A stretch of DNA of 64,000 nt from FEN-1297 sp964498065 (GTDB taxonomy: Bacteria; Bacteroidota; Ignavibacteria; Ignavibacteriales; Ignavibacteriaceae). Positions 55,682-64,000 of this stretch are shown here, in pieces. The notes under the pieces are model-generated. The model was not told where the DNA came from. It saw only the letters and a program-made list of their open reading frames with translations, and did not search any database. Where the stretch lies: the NCBI GenBank assembly GCA_964498065.1, contig CAZCFZ010000008.1, forward strand, positions 23,278 through 87,277, written 5' to 3'. The position numbers and the translations under genes were made by a program. Numbering within the stretch: position 1 is the first letter of the stretch; every line of letters starts with the position of its first letter.

Positions 55682-56902
55682 TTAAAAAGTTTTTTCCCAT
55701 TCAATTGCAGCATTTTCAAAAGGAAGCAATACTCGCGGAATTATGCCGTTTCCGCTTACTATAATAGTATCATAATTTACAACCGGTATATCTAAAGAAA
55801 TTGCCTGCTTAATTTTTGACTGCATAATTTTTTGGGTTATAGTACAGCCGCTGCAATAAACAATCAACTTATAATCGGATAGATCTGCGGGGAAATCCAT
55901 TCCATTGTGGACGTCAAAAATTAAATTTTTCTCCGACTTAAGCTTAAGCCAATTTTTAATTTCCTCTTTTCCTAAACTGTAGTTTTTATTATGATGATTA
56001 CATGCTTCGGTTATTAATATCTTATCTTTGTCCTTAAGTGTTTTAATAACCTTTAATCCCTTTATAAATGCCTGCAAGTCTCCCTTGTTTCGTGCATTTA
56101 ATATAGAAAAAGTGGTTAGTTTCATATCTTCAGGAACTTCTGAAAAAATATCTTTTACTGCCTGGCTATCGGCCAGCACCAAGTCGGGAAGATTTTTCAA
56201 AGCATATAGTGTTGATCTCAATTCCTTAACCTTAGTTACCACAACCGTTGCATCATCATCAAGCGCTTCTTTAATTGTTTGAATTTGCGGAATTATCTGT
56301 CTTCTCTTCTGCTTGTCCAGATCATTTGGAACTACAAGCACAACAACGTCACCTTGACTAACTATATCGCTTATTAAAGGTTGATTATCCGATTGCGGCA
56401 GCATTCGCATCACTTTAGTTTTTAGGCTGTCTATTCCCACATTTTCAGAGCATGAAATTTCATAGTGTGTGGTATGTAAAAGTTTTATCTCAGAAAGGAG
56501 ATCCGGGTTAACTCCAAATTCAATTTTATTAACAGCGATTATATAAGGGACAGAAATTTTGTCCAGATAACTAAGAAGTTCCCATTCCTTATTGGAAATA
56601 TTTTCTCTTGCATCCAGTACAAGTATAACCAAATCCGTATAGGATATAGTTTTAATCGTATCACTTACTCTTTTTTTACCTAGTTCACCTTCAATATCAA
56701 TTCCGATTGTATCTATTAAAACCAGCGGACCGAAAGGTAAAAGTTCCATCACTTGTTTATTTTTATTTAAACTCGGATCTGCATCAACATCAGTAGTGTT
56801 TATGTTCTTTGCGGCTAAGGCTTTTACGAGTGAAGATTTACCAACTCTCTGCCTCCCCATTATTGCTATTTGTTTTCTTTCATATTTCGAGCTGGATGGC
56901 AT
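55682..56902 (-). CDS. hydF: [FeFe]-hydrogenase maturation GTPase HydF
   Basis: HydF is the scaffold that assembles the diiron subsite and delivers it to HydA. The 406-residue protein has a GTPase domain with P-loop G-R-Q-R-V-G-K-S, D-T-I-G-I-D and N-K-I-E (guanine-binding), a dimerisation domain, and the C-terminal cluster-binding motifs C-N-H (near 300) and C-S-G-C (near 350), the CxH...CxxC layout of HydF. It is separated from the hydrogenase operon by 375 bp. HydE and HydG are not in the window. Confidence 0.94.
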   Translation of the reverse strand: MPSSSKYERKQIAIMGRQRVGKSSLVKALAAKNINTTDVDADPSLNKNKQVMELLPFGPLVLIDTIGIDIEGELGKKRVSDTIKTISYTDLVILVLDARENISNKEWELLSYLDKISVPYIIAVNKIEFGVNPDLLSEIKLLHTTHYEISCSENVGIDSLKTKVMRMLPQSDNQPLISDIVSQGDVVVLVVPNDLDKQKRRQIIPQIQTIKEALDDDATVVVTKVKELRSTLYALKNLPDLVLADSQAVKDIFSEVPEDMKLTTFSILNARNKGDLQAFIKGLKVIKTLKDKDKILITEACNHHNKNYSLGKEEIKNWLKLKSEKNLIFDVHNGMDFPADLSDYKLIVYCSGCTITQKIMQSKIKQAISLDIPVVNYDTIIVSGNGIIPRVLLPFENAAIEWEKTF

Positions 56903-57279
56903 TACTAATCCCCAATTCTGATCGATATTTAATTCTTCATTAATTTTACTATAATTTATTAATAAACGACAAAAAGTGTTCCATATAAAAAATAAGTATT
57001 ATAGCTTCAAATAATAGAAAATTCGTGGTTGTAAGGCTTTTAAATGTGGATATTCTTTAATACTGTTCTCTATTTTTAGAATTAATTTTTATATAAACTG
57101 AGAAGTGATCAATTTTTACACTTAATACCATTCTCAATATATTATTTCTTAAATGATAAAAATCGGGGGAATTATATCATGACAAAGAAATTCAAAATCA
57201 AATTCCCAGTAATTTTAACCTGAGTACTCCGGAATAATTTTACAATAATTAATCCAAGCTTGATCTGATACAAAATTCA
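56903..57279. other. Non-coding interval
   Basis: 377 AT-rich bp without a recognised ORF or repeat. It should hold the hydF promoter on the minus strand. Confidence 0.45.
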
Positions 57280-57501
57280 TTACATCTTTAAAAAATCCAG
57301 CAGATTATACATTAAAAGCACCGGCCAGATAATAGCTTTAAGTATACCCAGCACGCCCATCCAGAATGTGGCAGCTTGCTGAATAAAATAGATTGCCGCT
57401 CCAATGAAAGCCATCCCATATATTCCGCCCGACATTCCGCAGTCTTTTACAGTAGTTTTTTTCTCGTGTTTATAAATAGTAGTATTTTCATCGTCACCCA
57501 T
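57280..57501 (-). CDS. Small membrane protein of unknown function
   Basis: The 73-residue protein has an acidic/basic N-terminal 20 residues, then two membrane helices (about 24-43 and 46-68) with G-G-I-Y-G-M-A-F-I-G-A-A. A strong GAGGAGG ribosome site precedes the ATG. No family is recognised. Confidence 0.55.
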   Translation of the reverse strand: MGDDENTTIYKHEKKTTVKDCGMSGGIYGMAFIGAAIYFIQQAATFWMGVLGILKAIIWPVLLMYNLLDFLKM

Positions 57502-57779
57502 TTTAACCTCCTCTTTATTTTTATTCTGTCGATTTTATAACGTTGCAATAAATTATATTACATATATTAACAAATTTGAAATCATACCTTAACTTCAAAA
57601 AATAAATTAATACACCCGTAAAAACTTTTTAAAATAAGCGTCGAATCGAGCACCGTTTAAAATTTCAGAATCTTATAAAAATAAATTCTATAAAATTTCT
57701 AGGAATGTCAATAAAAATAAGTCTAAGTAAAAACAAAGTCAGGATCATTATAAATTCAAAAAGAATGAATGTAACTTAT

Positions 57780-59891
57780 TTATTTTCTTATTAAGACCAT
57801 TCCTGTTGAAGGTAAAATATCAACAGAATTTGAAATATTGCCTAGAGGTTTCAAACCCGCTTTATCTTTATCGGCTAAAATTTCCCATTCACCTTCAGGC
57901 AGATTAAAGCTTTCGGTTTTTTCTCTGTTTGCATTAAATAGAACTATAAAATGTTCTTCGTTGTAATTAAGATGATATCCTAAAGCAAACGGATTATCAT
58001 TTGTTTTATAAAAAACCACATCGCTATATTTTGCCCTTCTAAAAGCCGGATACTTTTCCCTTAATGCAATCAGACCTTTATAATAATCAACTAGATCGGA
58101 ATTGATTTCGGCATGTTTATAGTTTATATAATTTGTGGAATTATCCTTATTATAGCTGTTATTATCAATTCTTCCTTTATTCGTATCGGGAATATCTTCA
58201 TTATAAGGTATAACTTTAGTTCTGGCAAACTCCGCACCTTCCTGAATCATGGTTATGCCTTGTGATGTAAAAAGGAACAGCGCAGCCAGTTTATTCAATT
58301 TCAATTCCAGCGGATTAAGCTTTACAAAAGAATCAACAACCTTTATTACATCATCCGGTTTTACTGCACCCGTCCCGATTCTAATAAAATCTCCAAGTGT
58401 ATATCCGTCATGGGATGCCAGGTAGTTTACCGAATGTTCTTTTTTCTGAAATAGACCCAATGTATCCCGTACTAAAGTTCCGTTAACATAACTTCTAATT
58501 CTGGTAGGATCATTATTTCCGTACCACTTGCCGAAAATCCAACCAAGCCCGTTAATAGGATTTTCTCCTTTAATACCGTTTCTAATTTGATCATTCCAGC
58601 TCCCCCAGCCGCGCAATGAAAAACCTGCCGGATCATATCCGCCTCCCCAGGGTTCACACACAAGTATAACATTGGGGTTTAACTTTTTTGCTTCCATTGT
58701 AATTTCTTCAATAGTCTCCCAATCTATTAATTTGCCGAGATCGAATCTAAAGCCGTCAACATGATATTCTTTCATCCAATAAAGAATACTTTCAATAATC
58801 ATTCTGCGGGCCATCGGCCTCTCGGTTTTAAAATCATTACCGCAGCCGCTTTGAGCAATAAAATTTCCTCTCTTATCCAAACGAAAATAGTAATCCTTAT
58901 CGATTTGTTTGAGATTACCAAGTTCATATTCGGATATATGATTATAAACTACATCCATAATGACTGCAATTCCATCTTTATGGAATGCCTTTACCATATC
59001 CTTAAAATCAGAAATAGCTTTTGTAGTTGCTCCGCTCCATGTATCCCAATTTAATTTCCCTTCACTGTAATAAGTTTCAGGCGCAAAAAAAGCGGCGGTC
59101 ATATATCCCCAATGATTGCGTTCATAAGGATTCCACGTATTATAACTTCCGTTTAAGGAATCCTCATAAGGTATTTCGATATTGGCAAATTCCTGCGACG
59201 GCATTAATTCAACAGTATTAACACCTAATTTTTTAATATAATCTATTCCGCCCGTTTTGCCGTGTTCTATTAATCCTTCATACGTTCCGGGTTTATCGGA
59301 ACCGGATGAAGGATCGGCCGTCATATCCCTGATATGCATTTCATAAATTATTAAATCTCTCCAGTCACGCTGTATCCAATGGTCTCCCTGCCAATCATAA
59401 TTGCCGTCTTTCACAACAATTGCACGGCGTGGCGTGTAATAGGTATTGAATGAAGCAACAGCTTTAGCATAAGGATCAAGGCAAATTACATCTTTAGTTG
59501 AAGGATATTTGGGATTAAAAACTTTGTATCCGTAATACAAACCATAATTTTCACCGTCTATTGAAGTTTCCCAAATGCCTTCGTCATCTTCATGCATTTT
59601 ATATTCATTTCCGGTTTTATCCGAAACTTTTTGAAATGTCATAAGTGTAACACTTTTCGCATCCGGCGCAAATAATCTAAAATAGGTTTTACCATTTTCT
59701 ACAAATGAACCGAGTTTTTTATCGGAATAATACTTATTTAAATTTTTTTTGCCGGCAGTATGTTTTATTTCCTCATGCAGGGCATTACTTTTATCACTTA
59801 CAAACAAAGGCATACCTTCCAGATTAATTTTTGTTATTACCAAAATTAAAATCGTAAAAATTATTTTAATGTGTTTTATATTCTTTAGCAT
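57780..59891 (-). CDS. pulA: Exported type I pullulanase-like GH13 enzyme
   Basis: The 703-residue protein opens with a signal-type hydrophobic segment (9-25). A CBM48/E-set domain (F-R-L-F-A-P-D-A-K-S-V-T-L) is followed by a GH13 barrel. Region I is M-D-V-V-Y-N-H, the nucleophile Asp is in G-F-R-F-D-L-G-K (near 384), the acid Glu in L-V-C-E-P-W-G-G-G (near 413) and the third Asp in A-S-H-D-G-Y (near 493). N-H-W-G-Y-M-T fits the YNWGY-like motif of debranching enzymes. It would cut alpha-1,6 branches in glycogen or starch; the linkage specificity is inferred from family. It is downstream of the GH31 gene. Confidence 0.85.
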   Translation of the reverse strand: MLKNIKHIKIIFTILILVITKINLEGMPLFVSDKSNALHEEIKHTAGKKNLNKYYSDKKLGSFVENGKTYFRLFAPDAKSVTLMTFQKVSDKTGNEYKMHEDDEGIWETSIDGENYGLYYGYKVFNPKYPSTKDVICLDPYAKAVASFNTYYTPRRAIVVKDGNYDWQGDHWIQRDWRDLIIYEMHIRDMTADPSSGSDKPGTYEGLIEHGKTGGIDYIKKLGVNTVELMPSQEFANIEIPYEDSLNGSYNTWNPYERNHWGYMTAAFFAPETYYSEGKLNWDTWSGATTKAISDFKDMVKAFHKDGIAVIMDVVYNHISEYELGNLKQIDKDYYFRLDKRGNFIAQSGCGNDFKTERPMARRMIIESILYWMKEYHVDGFRFDLGKLIDWETIEEITMEAKKLNPNVILVCEPWGGGYDPAGFSLRGWGSWNDQIRNGIKGENPINGLGWIFGKWYGNNDPTRIRSYVNGTLVRDTLGLFQKKEHSVNYLASHDGYTLGDFIRIGTGAVKPDDVIKVVDSFVKLNPLELKLNKLAALFLFTSQGITMIQEGAEFARTKVIPYNEDIPDTNKGRIDNNSYNKDNSTNYINYKHAEINSDLVDYYKGLIALREKYPAFRRAKYSDVVFYKTNDNPFALGYHLNYNEEHFIVLFNANREKTESFNLPEGEWEILADKDKAGLKPLGNISNSVDILPSTGMVLIRK

Positions 59892-60086
59892 TGCTAATTT
59901 TCAAATATAAAAAATCTTATTATGCAATTTATCCTTAATAATTAAATTTTAAAAATAATTACAAATGAGATATGTTGTTTATCAGGATGCAAATCTTAAT
60001 TGAAATTCAAACATGCACCATGCAGTTATTGCTGAAAAAATTCTCGATTTACACAAACCTGATTTAAATACTATTTCAGAAATTAT

Positions 60087-62543
60087 TCAGTATTTAATTT
60101 CTAAACTTTTTTCATTCTTCACTTTAACAAATAATGTTTTTACACCATCGTCATAAAAATATCCATTATCTGTATTATGTAAATCATCTTCATTTTTAAA
60201 TTTATTAAGCTTAATCCCGTTAACAAAAACTTCTGCAACATTATCCGTATTTAATATTTTAAGCAAATAATTTTTCCGGCCTGTATTATAACCATCATGA
60301 ATATTCTTAATGTTAATTTCCCTCGAACTATTTCCAAGTTTTGATTCAAAATCCGTTAATGAATATTTACCCTCTTTATAATTATAGCTGAGGCCGTCAT
60401 CCTCATAAAATGAATATTTACTATCCCGGGAAGGAAAGACGACAACTTTTAGTTCAGTCATTTTTTTCTCACCGACAAACTGTTCTACATCCTGCATCGG
60501 TATAAATGCTCCTTGCTTTATAAAAAACGGAATTTGATAAACCGGTGCATCTACAATAATCCATTGATGTCCATTATAAATTTTTCCGGTCCACCAATCG
60601 TACCACTTACCATCAGGCAGATAAAGCTTTTTGAAATTGCTGTGCTCGTTGAACACAGGTGCAACCAGTAAATTTTCACCAATCATAAATTGATACTGCG
60701 CCGCACCGGTATAGCATTCATCATCATCCTGATAATTCAGAAACATCGGCCGCATAATAGGCAGGCCGGTTTGGGTTGAGTTATAAAATTCATTGTATAA
60801 AAACGGCAGCATTTCATATCGTAACGAAATTATATTTCTAACCCAGCCTTCAACTTCCTGCCCGAATGCCCAAGGCTCTTTGTCTTTCTGGTTAATTGCC
60901 GAGTGACCGCGGAAGAAAGGTGTAAATGCGCCAAGTTCCATCCACCTTGTATAAAGCTCTGGAGAAGGAACTCCGATAAAGCCGCCTGCATCCGAACCAA
61001 CAAAAGGCAGCCCGCTTAATCCCATTCCGAGAGGCATGGTACATGCAAGCCTAAGAGATTCTTCGTTGGAAACATTATCGCCTGTCCAAACCGCCGAATA
61101 TCTTTGTATGCCGGCAAAACCCGCACGGGTTAACATAAAATGTCTTTTGTTGGGAGAATATTTAAGAAAGGCACCATAAGTTGCCTTTGCTTCTTCAAGA
61201 GCATAAACATTGTGAATTTTTCTGTGAGAAGCACCGAATCCGTTATCATAGAATTGAACCATATCCGGGAAAGCCTGTCCCCAAACGGAAGGCTCGTTCA
61301 TATCGTTCCAAAATCCCTCAACACCCTGCTTAAGCATTACTGAAAGTTTTTCTCCCCACCAGTCTCGGCCTTCTTTTTTCGTGAAGTCCGTAAAATAAGA
61401 CCAGGACGGCCATACCTGTCCTTCATAAACAACTCCATCGGGATATTTAACGAACAAATCCTTCTTCAATCCTTCTTTTGCCGCAAAGTAACTAGTATCC
61501 GCTTTAATTCCAGGATCTATTATGGGAACAATTTTAAATCCTTCATCCTTAAGTTCGCTTAACATTTTAGGAGGATTGGGGAATCTATCTTTATTCCAAG
61601 TGAAAACCCGGTAACCATTCATGTAGTCAATATCCAGGTAAATAACATCGCATGGAATTTTTTTGTCTCGGAATGTTTGTGCAATTCTCTTCACTTCAGA
61701 TTCCGGGTAATAGCTCCACTTACTTTGCTGGTATCCGAGCGCCCACTTGGGTGGAAGAGGCATCCTGCCGGTAAGTTCAGTGTAGGATGAAATAACTGTT
61801 TTTATTCCGGGTCCGTAAATGAAATAGTAATTCATCTCGCCGCCGTCTGCACCGAACCAGTAAAATCGGTTGTTGCTGGCTCCCATGTTAAAGTAGGATT
61901 TATATGTATTATCGAAGAATATTCCGTATGCTTTGTGTTCTCTTTCTCCAATGAAAAACGGTATGGAAACATACAGCGGATCCCAGGTATTGTTATACGC
62001 CGGATGATCTGTATTCCACATTGTGTACTGGTTCCCGCGTTTATCCAGGTTTCCGGTTTTTTCGCCTAAGCCGAAGAATCTTTCATCGTTAAAAAGCTTT
62101 TTATAGCACTTAACGCTTTCTCCTACAAAGCTTACACCAAAGCTTTTTTCATCTTCATTAATCAAGTTCATATCTTTATCGAATATTGATATGCGGCAGG
62201 GTGATTTATAAATCTCAACATTCAAATCGGATGTGGTGAGCAGAAAATATTTACCCTTATTTTTAAAAGTAAATTTTGCTTCAGTCTGTTTATTTTCTGC
62301 ATCGCCTGATTTGCCTTCAATTACCGCATATGACGGAGCATGAGAAAAAATTTTTTTATCGGTATACCGGAAACGGATTATATTATTTTCTACTACATAT
62401 ATATTGAACAGAGCATTGTCTAAAATAAATTCGATACCATTATTAAGGATTTTATGCGATTTAATGTTTCCGGCAAATTGAATGTCTGATTTTGCCATAG
62501 CTATTGAATAAAGAATGATAAAAAACAAAATGATTTTTCTCAT
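60087..62543 (-). CDS. Exported GH31 alpha-glucosidase-family enzyme
   Basis: The 818-residue protein has a signal peptide ending in S-I-A-M-A. The GH31 core shows P-P-K-W-A-L-G-Y-Q-Q-S-K-W-S-Y-Y, D-V-I-Y-L-D-I-D-Y-M, the nucleophile Asp in F-W-N-D-M-N-E-P-S (near 413) and the acid/base region V-W-T-G-D-N. The C-terminal sandwich domains include P-D-G-K-W-Y-D-W-W-T-G. It would release glucose from the non-reducing ends of alpha-glucans; alpha-xylosidase activity cannot be excluded. It and the pullulanase lie in tandem and would degrade glycogen or starch outside the cytoplasm. Confidence 0.9.
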   Translation of the reverse strand: MRKIILFFIILYSIAMAKSDIQFAGNIKSHKILNNGIEFILDNALFNIYVVENNIIRFRYTDKKIFSHAPSYAVIEGKSGDAENKQTEAKFTFKNKGKYFLLTTSDLNVEIYKSPCRISIFDKDMNLINEDEKSFGVSFVGESVKCYKKLFNDERFFGLGEKTGNLDKRGNQYTMWNTDHPAYNNTWDPLYVSIPFFIGEREHKAYGIFFDNTYKSYFNMGASNNRFYWFGADGGEMNYYFIYGPGIKTVISSYTELTGRMPLPPKWALGYQQSKWSYYPESEVKRIAQTFRDKKIPCDVIYLDIDYMNGYRVFTWNKDRFPNPPKMLSELKDEGFKIVPIIDPGIKADTSYFAAKEGLKKDLFVKYPDGVVYEGQVWPSWSYFTDFTKKEGRDWWGEKLSVMLKQGVEGFWNDMNEPSVWGQAFPDMVQFYDNGFGASHRKIHNVYALEEAKATYGAFLKYSPNKRHFMLTRAGFAGIQRYSAVWTGDNVSNEESLRLACTMPLGMGLSGLPFVGSDAGGFIGVPSPELYTRWMELGAFTPFFRGHSAINQKDKEPWAFGQEVEGWVRNIISLRYEMLPFLYNEFYNSTQTGLPIMRPMFLNYQDDDECYTGAAQYQFMIGENLLVAPVFNEHSNFKKLYLPDGKWYDWWTGKIYNGHQWIIVDAPVYQIPFFIKQGAFIPMQDVEQFVGEKKMTELKVVVFPSRDSKYSFYEDDGLSYNYKEGKYSLTDFESKLGNSSREINIKNIHDGYNTGRKNYLLKILNTDNVAEVFVNGIKLNKFKNEDDLHNTDNGYFYDDGVKTLFVKVKNEKSLEIKY

Positions 62544-62691
62544 TTTACCGTCCTACCTTCTTAAGCTTTTTTATAATTTATTTATGCATTTAATATTCTT
62601 AGACCTGATTTTTAACTTGTCACGATTAGAATTCAAGTTCCAAAACCAAAATTAAAATTAAGTAATGAAATGTTTATATACTAAAGTTGAT

Positions 62692-63024
62692 TTATTCACC
62701 CGCTATAATTTTACCATCTACTACCGGAGTAACACATATAAGCGGGTTTTGCGGAACATTAAAATTTGAAAATATCTCCTCGAATAGTTCAAACTGCCTG
62801 CCTCTTTTTTCAAGCTTAGAGAATTTTCTATAAGGCATAAAGTTTCCTTTTGCATTTGACGGTGCATCGAAATGGTAAGCATGCGGAAAGTCTTCTACTG
62901 CTTTACTTTTTAAAAATCTAATCTTGTTATCGTCTCCGCCTTCCATTTCATATCCAATTGCTCTGAACTCAACAACAAGATCATTATTAATTATTAAATA
63001 AATGTTCAAAATAGTTTCATTCAT
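62692..63024 (-). CDS. Unknown protein
   Basis: The 110-residue soluble protein has an E-F-R-A-I-G-Y-E-M-E-G-G-D-D-N segment and a later lysine-rich linker. No family is recognised. It overlaps the 3' end of the membrane gene at 63017 by 8 bp, so the two are co-transcribed and probably function together. Confidence 0.55.
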   Translation of the reverse strand: MNETILNIYLIINNDLVVEFRAIGYEMEGGDDNKIRFLKSKAVEDFPHAYHFDAPSNAKGNFMPYRKFSKLEKRGRQFELFEEIFSNFNVPQNPLICVTPVVDGKIIAGE

Positions 63025-63691
63025 TAAGTACTTTCTTATTATTTAAAGCAAAATAAACCAGGCAAACTGCAAATACAAATGCAAATTTACACATAATACT
63101 CTCAATACTGTTTAACAAATTATATTGATGAAACGCGGACAACAGGAAGGCCAGTACCACAGGTAATGCAATAAATAATTCGCCGTACAAAATTACATTA
63201 ATCCGATTTACTTTTATAGTACCTTTTAATTTATTTCTGTAAAGGAATAAAATTAATATTGAAATAACTATCGGGATGTAATAGAATAGGCCGAACAAAA
63301 ATCCAAGAGGATAATTATAAGATGCATAAAAAACAGCGCATTTAACAACCGTAAATTTTTCAATAAAGAATGAATAATATATAATAAAGAATAAAGCAGG
63401 AATAAATATTAGTCTTAATATTTTTTGATTATAATTACAGTACCTAAAATTAAATAATAAATTTAAAGGCGGTAAAAAAGAAATATCAACAAAAGCTAGA
63501 TATACCAACAAAGGATATTTCAAATCTAAATTACATATTATAAATTCAATGGTCTGATAAACTGCCAGAAGGGCAACTAATAACGCTATCATTTTATTGA
63601 TTGGATTTTTCTCTGCAAAGACAAATAAGTTGATAAGCAATACAAATTCGATGCAGGCAAAAAGAAGAGAAAAAATTCCGTTCCAGTTCAT
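63017..63691 (-). CDS. Polytopic membrane protein of unknown function
   Basis: From ATG 63691 the product has 224 residues and about seven membrane helices (M-N-W-N-G-I-F-S-L-L opens the first), reminiscent of the 7TM input regions of some sensors but with no output domain. A TTG at 63727 would add 12 unlikely residues that overlap a hairpin. It is followed by a small soluble protein with an 8-bp overlap. Confidence 0.6.
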   Translation of the reverse strand: MNWNGIFSLLFACIEFVLLINLFVFAEKNPINKMIALLVALLAVYQTIEFIICNLDLKYPLLVYLAFVDISFLPPLNLLFNFRYCNYNQKILRLIFIPALFFIIYYSFFIEKFTVVKCAVFYASYNYPLGFLFGLFYYIPIVISILILFLYRNKLKGTIKVNRINVILYGELFIALPVVLAFLLSAFHQYNLLNSIESIMCKFAFVFAVCLVYFALNNKKVLNE

Positions 63692-63714
63692 TTTACTCAC
63701 CCTTTTTAAAGAGC

Positions 63715-63741
63715 AACCCGTTCCCAAGATGAAAACGGGTT
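63715..63741 (-). terminator. Hairpin between fumC and the membrane gene
   Basis: AACCCGTT (63715-63722) pairs with AACGGGTT (63734-63741) around an 11-base loop, 62 bp past the fumC stop. The T-run is poor, so it is a weak terminator candidate. Confidence 0.45.
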
Positions 63742-63803
63742 CATTATTTAAGAAAAATTAGTTTTGCTTTTAGTAATTTGTGGCAAGATGTCAAACCTCT
63801 AAA

Positions 63804-64000
63804 TTATGCTTTAGGACCTATCATATTTTCAGGCCGAACTACTTCATCAAATTTTTCTGCAGTTAATAGATTCAATTCAACAGCAGCTTCTTTTAAAGTC
63901 TTGTTTTCTTTATGTGCCTTCTTTGCCACTTTTGCTGCATTGTCGTAACCGATATGAGGATTCAAAGCCGTAACAAGCATCAAAGAATCGTTAAGATGCT
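63804..64000 (-). CDS. fumC: Fumarate hydratase class II, C-terminal end only
   Basis: The minus-strand frame enters from beyond the right edge and ends at TAA 63804. Its text (S-L-M-L-V-T-A-L-N-P-H-I-G-Y-D, then A-K-K-A-H-K-E-N-K-T-L-K-E-A-A and F-D-E-V-V-R-P-E-N-M-I-G-P) is the C-terminal domain of FumC, which interconverts fumarate and malate in the citric acid cycle. The N-terminal and catalytic parts lie outside the window. Confidence 0.92.
   Translation of the reverse strand, partial: HLNDSLMLVTALNPHIGYDNAAKVAKKAHKENKTLKEAAVELNLLTAEKFDEVVRPENMIGPKA

Noticed and set aside
1..64000. tRNA, rRNA, CRISPR arrays and insertion sequences
   Set aside because: No cloverleaf-like sequences, regularly spaced repeats or transposase frames were seen while reading the intergenic regions.

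Overview
The window reads as a chromosomal piece of an Ignavibacteria-type bacterium (Bacteroidota/Chlorobi side), probably a metagenome-assembled or draft genome because it contains a 100-N scaffold gap. The reasons are a type IX secretion sorting tail (Y-P-N-P-F-N-P-S type), a fused LpxC-FabZ, paired OmpH/Skp genes beside BamA, separate HldA and HldC-type heptose enzymes, AT-rich DNA and a Bacteroidota-type promoter. No rRNA, tRNA, CRISPR array or insertion sequence was recognised.

Positions 1-24300 are mostly a minus-strand envelope region. They hold rnr (runs off the left edge), tamB, the two heptose genes, a large T9SS cargo protein built from repeats, and a long lipid A/outer-membrane cluster read as uppS, bamA, ompH, ompH, lpxD, lpxC-fabZ, lpxA, lipM-like, panB, propeller protein. 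A LexA operon follows, in which lexA overlaps a tiny WYL-like protein and is followed by a nuclease-fold-like protein, behind a near-consensus promoter.

Positions 24500-30200 are an accessory strip on the plus strand: a STAS protein, a ThsB-like TIR protein broken by an artificial assembly gap, a truncated membrane sensor, a decayed DUF1569 gene, a DinB-like protein, a small membrane protein, a structured non-coding element, a Phd/RelE-type toxin-antitoxin pair and a flavodoxin-ferredoxin protein. Positions 30400-33700 hold katG divergent from oxyR, with the two redox cysteines of OxyR conserved at residues 199 and 208.

Positions 33800-43800 carry plus-strand metabolic genes: an HXXEE membrane protein, a DUF5060/DUF4038 glycosidase, a lipoprotein, NmrA-like, aldo-keto and short-chain reductases, an AraC regulator, a GH5 glycosidase and small unknowns. 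Positions 43800-56900 hold ilvE, an mlaE permease, a six-PAS hybrid kinase, and a trimeric NADH-linked [FeFe]-hydrogenase operon bracketed by a receiver protein and a membrane histidine kinase, with the maturase hydF upstream. The right end has an exported alpha-glucan pair (GH13 pullulanase type and GH31), two unknown genes and the 3' end of fumC.

The points most worth a second look are the artificially split TIR gene, the lexA-WYL-nuclease-like operon, the hydrogenase operon flanked by two-component genes with a dyad operator upstream, the tandem hairpins upstream of ilvE, and the non-coding element before the toxin-antitoxin pair.
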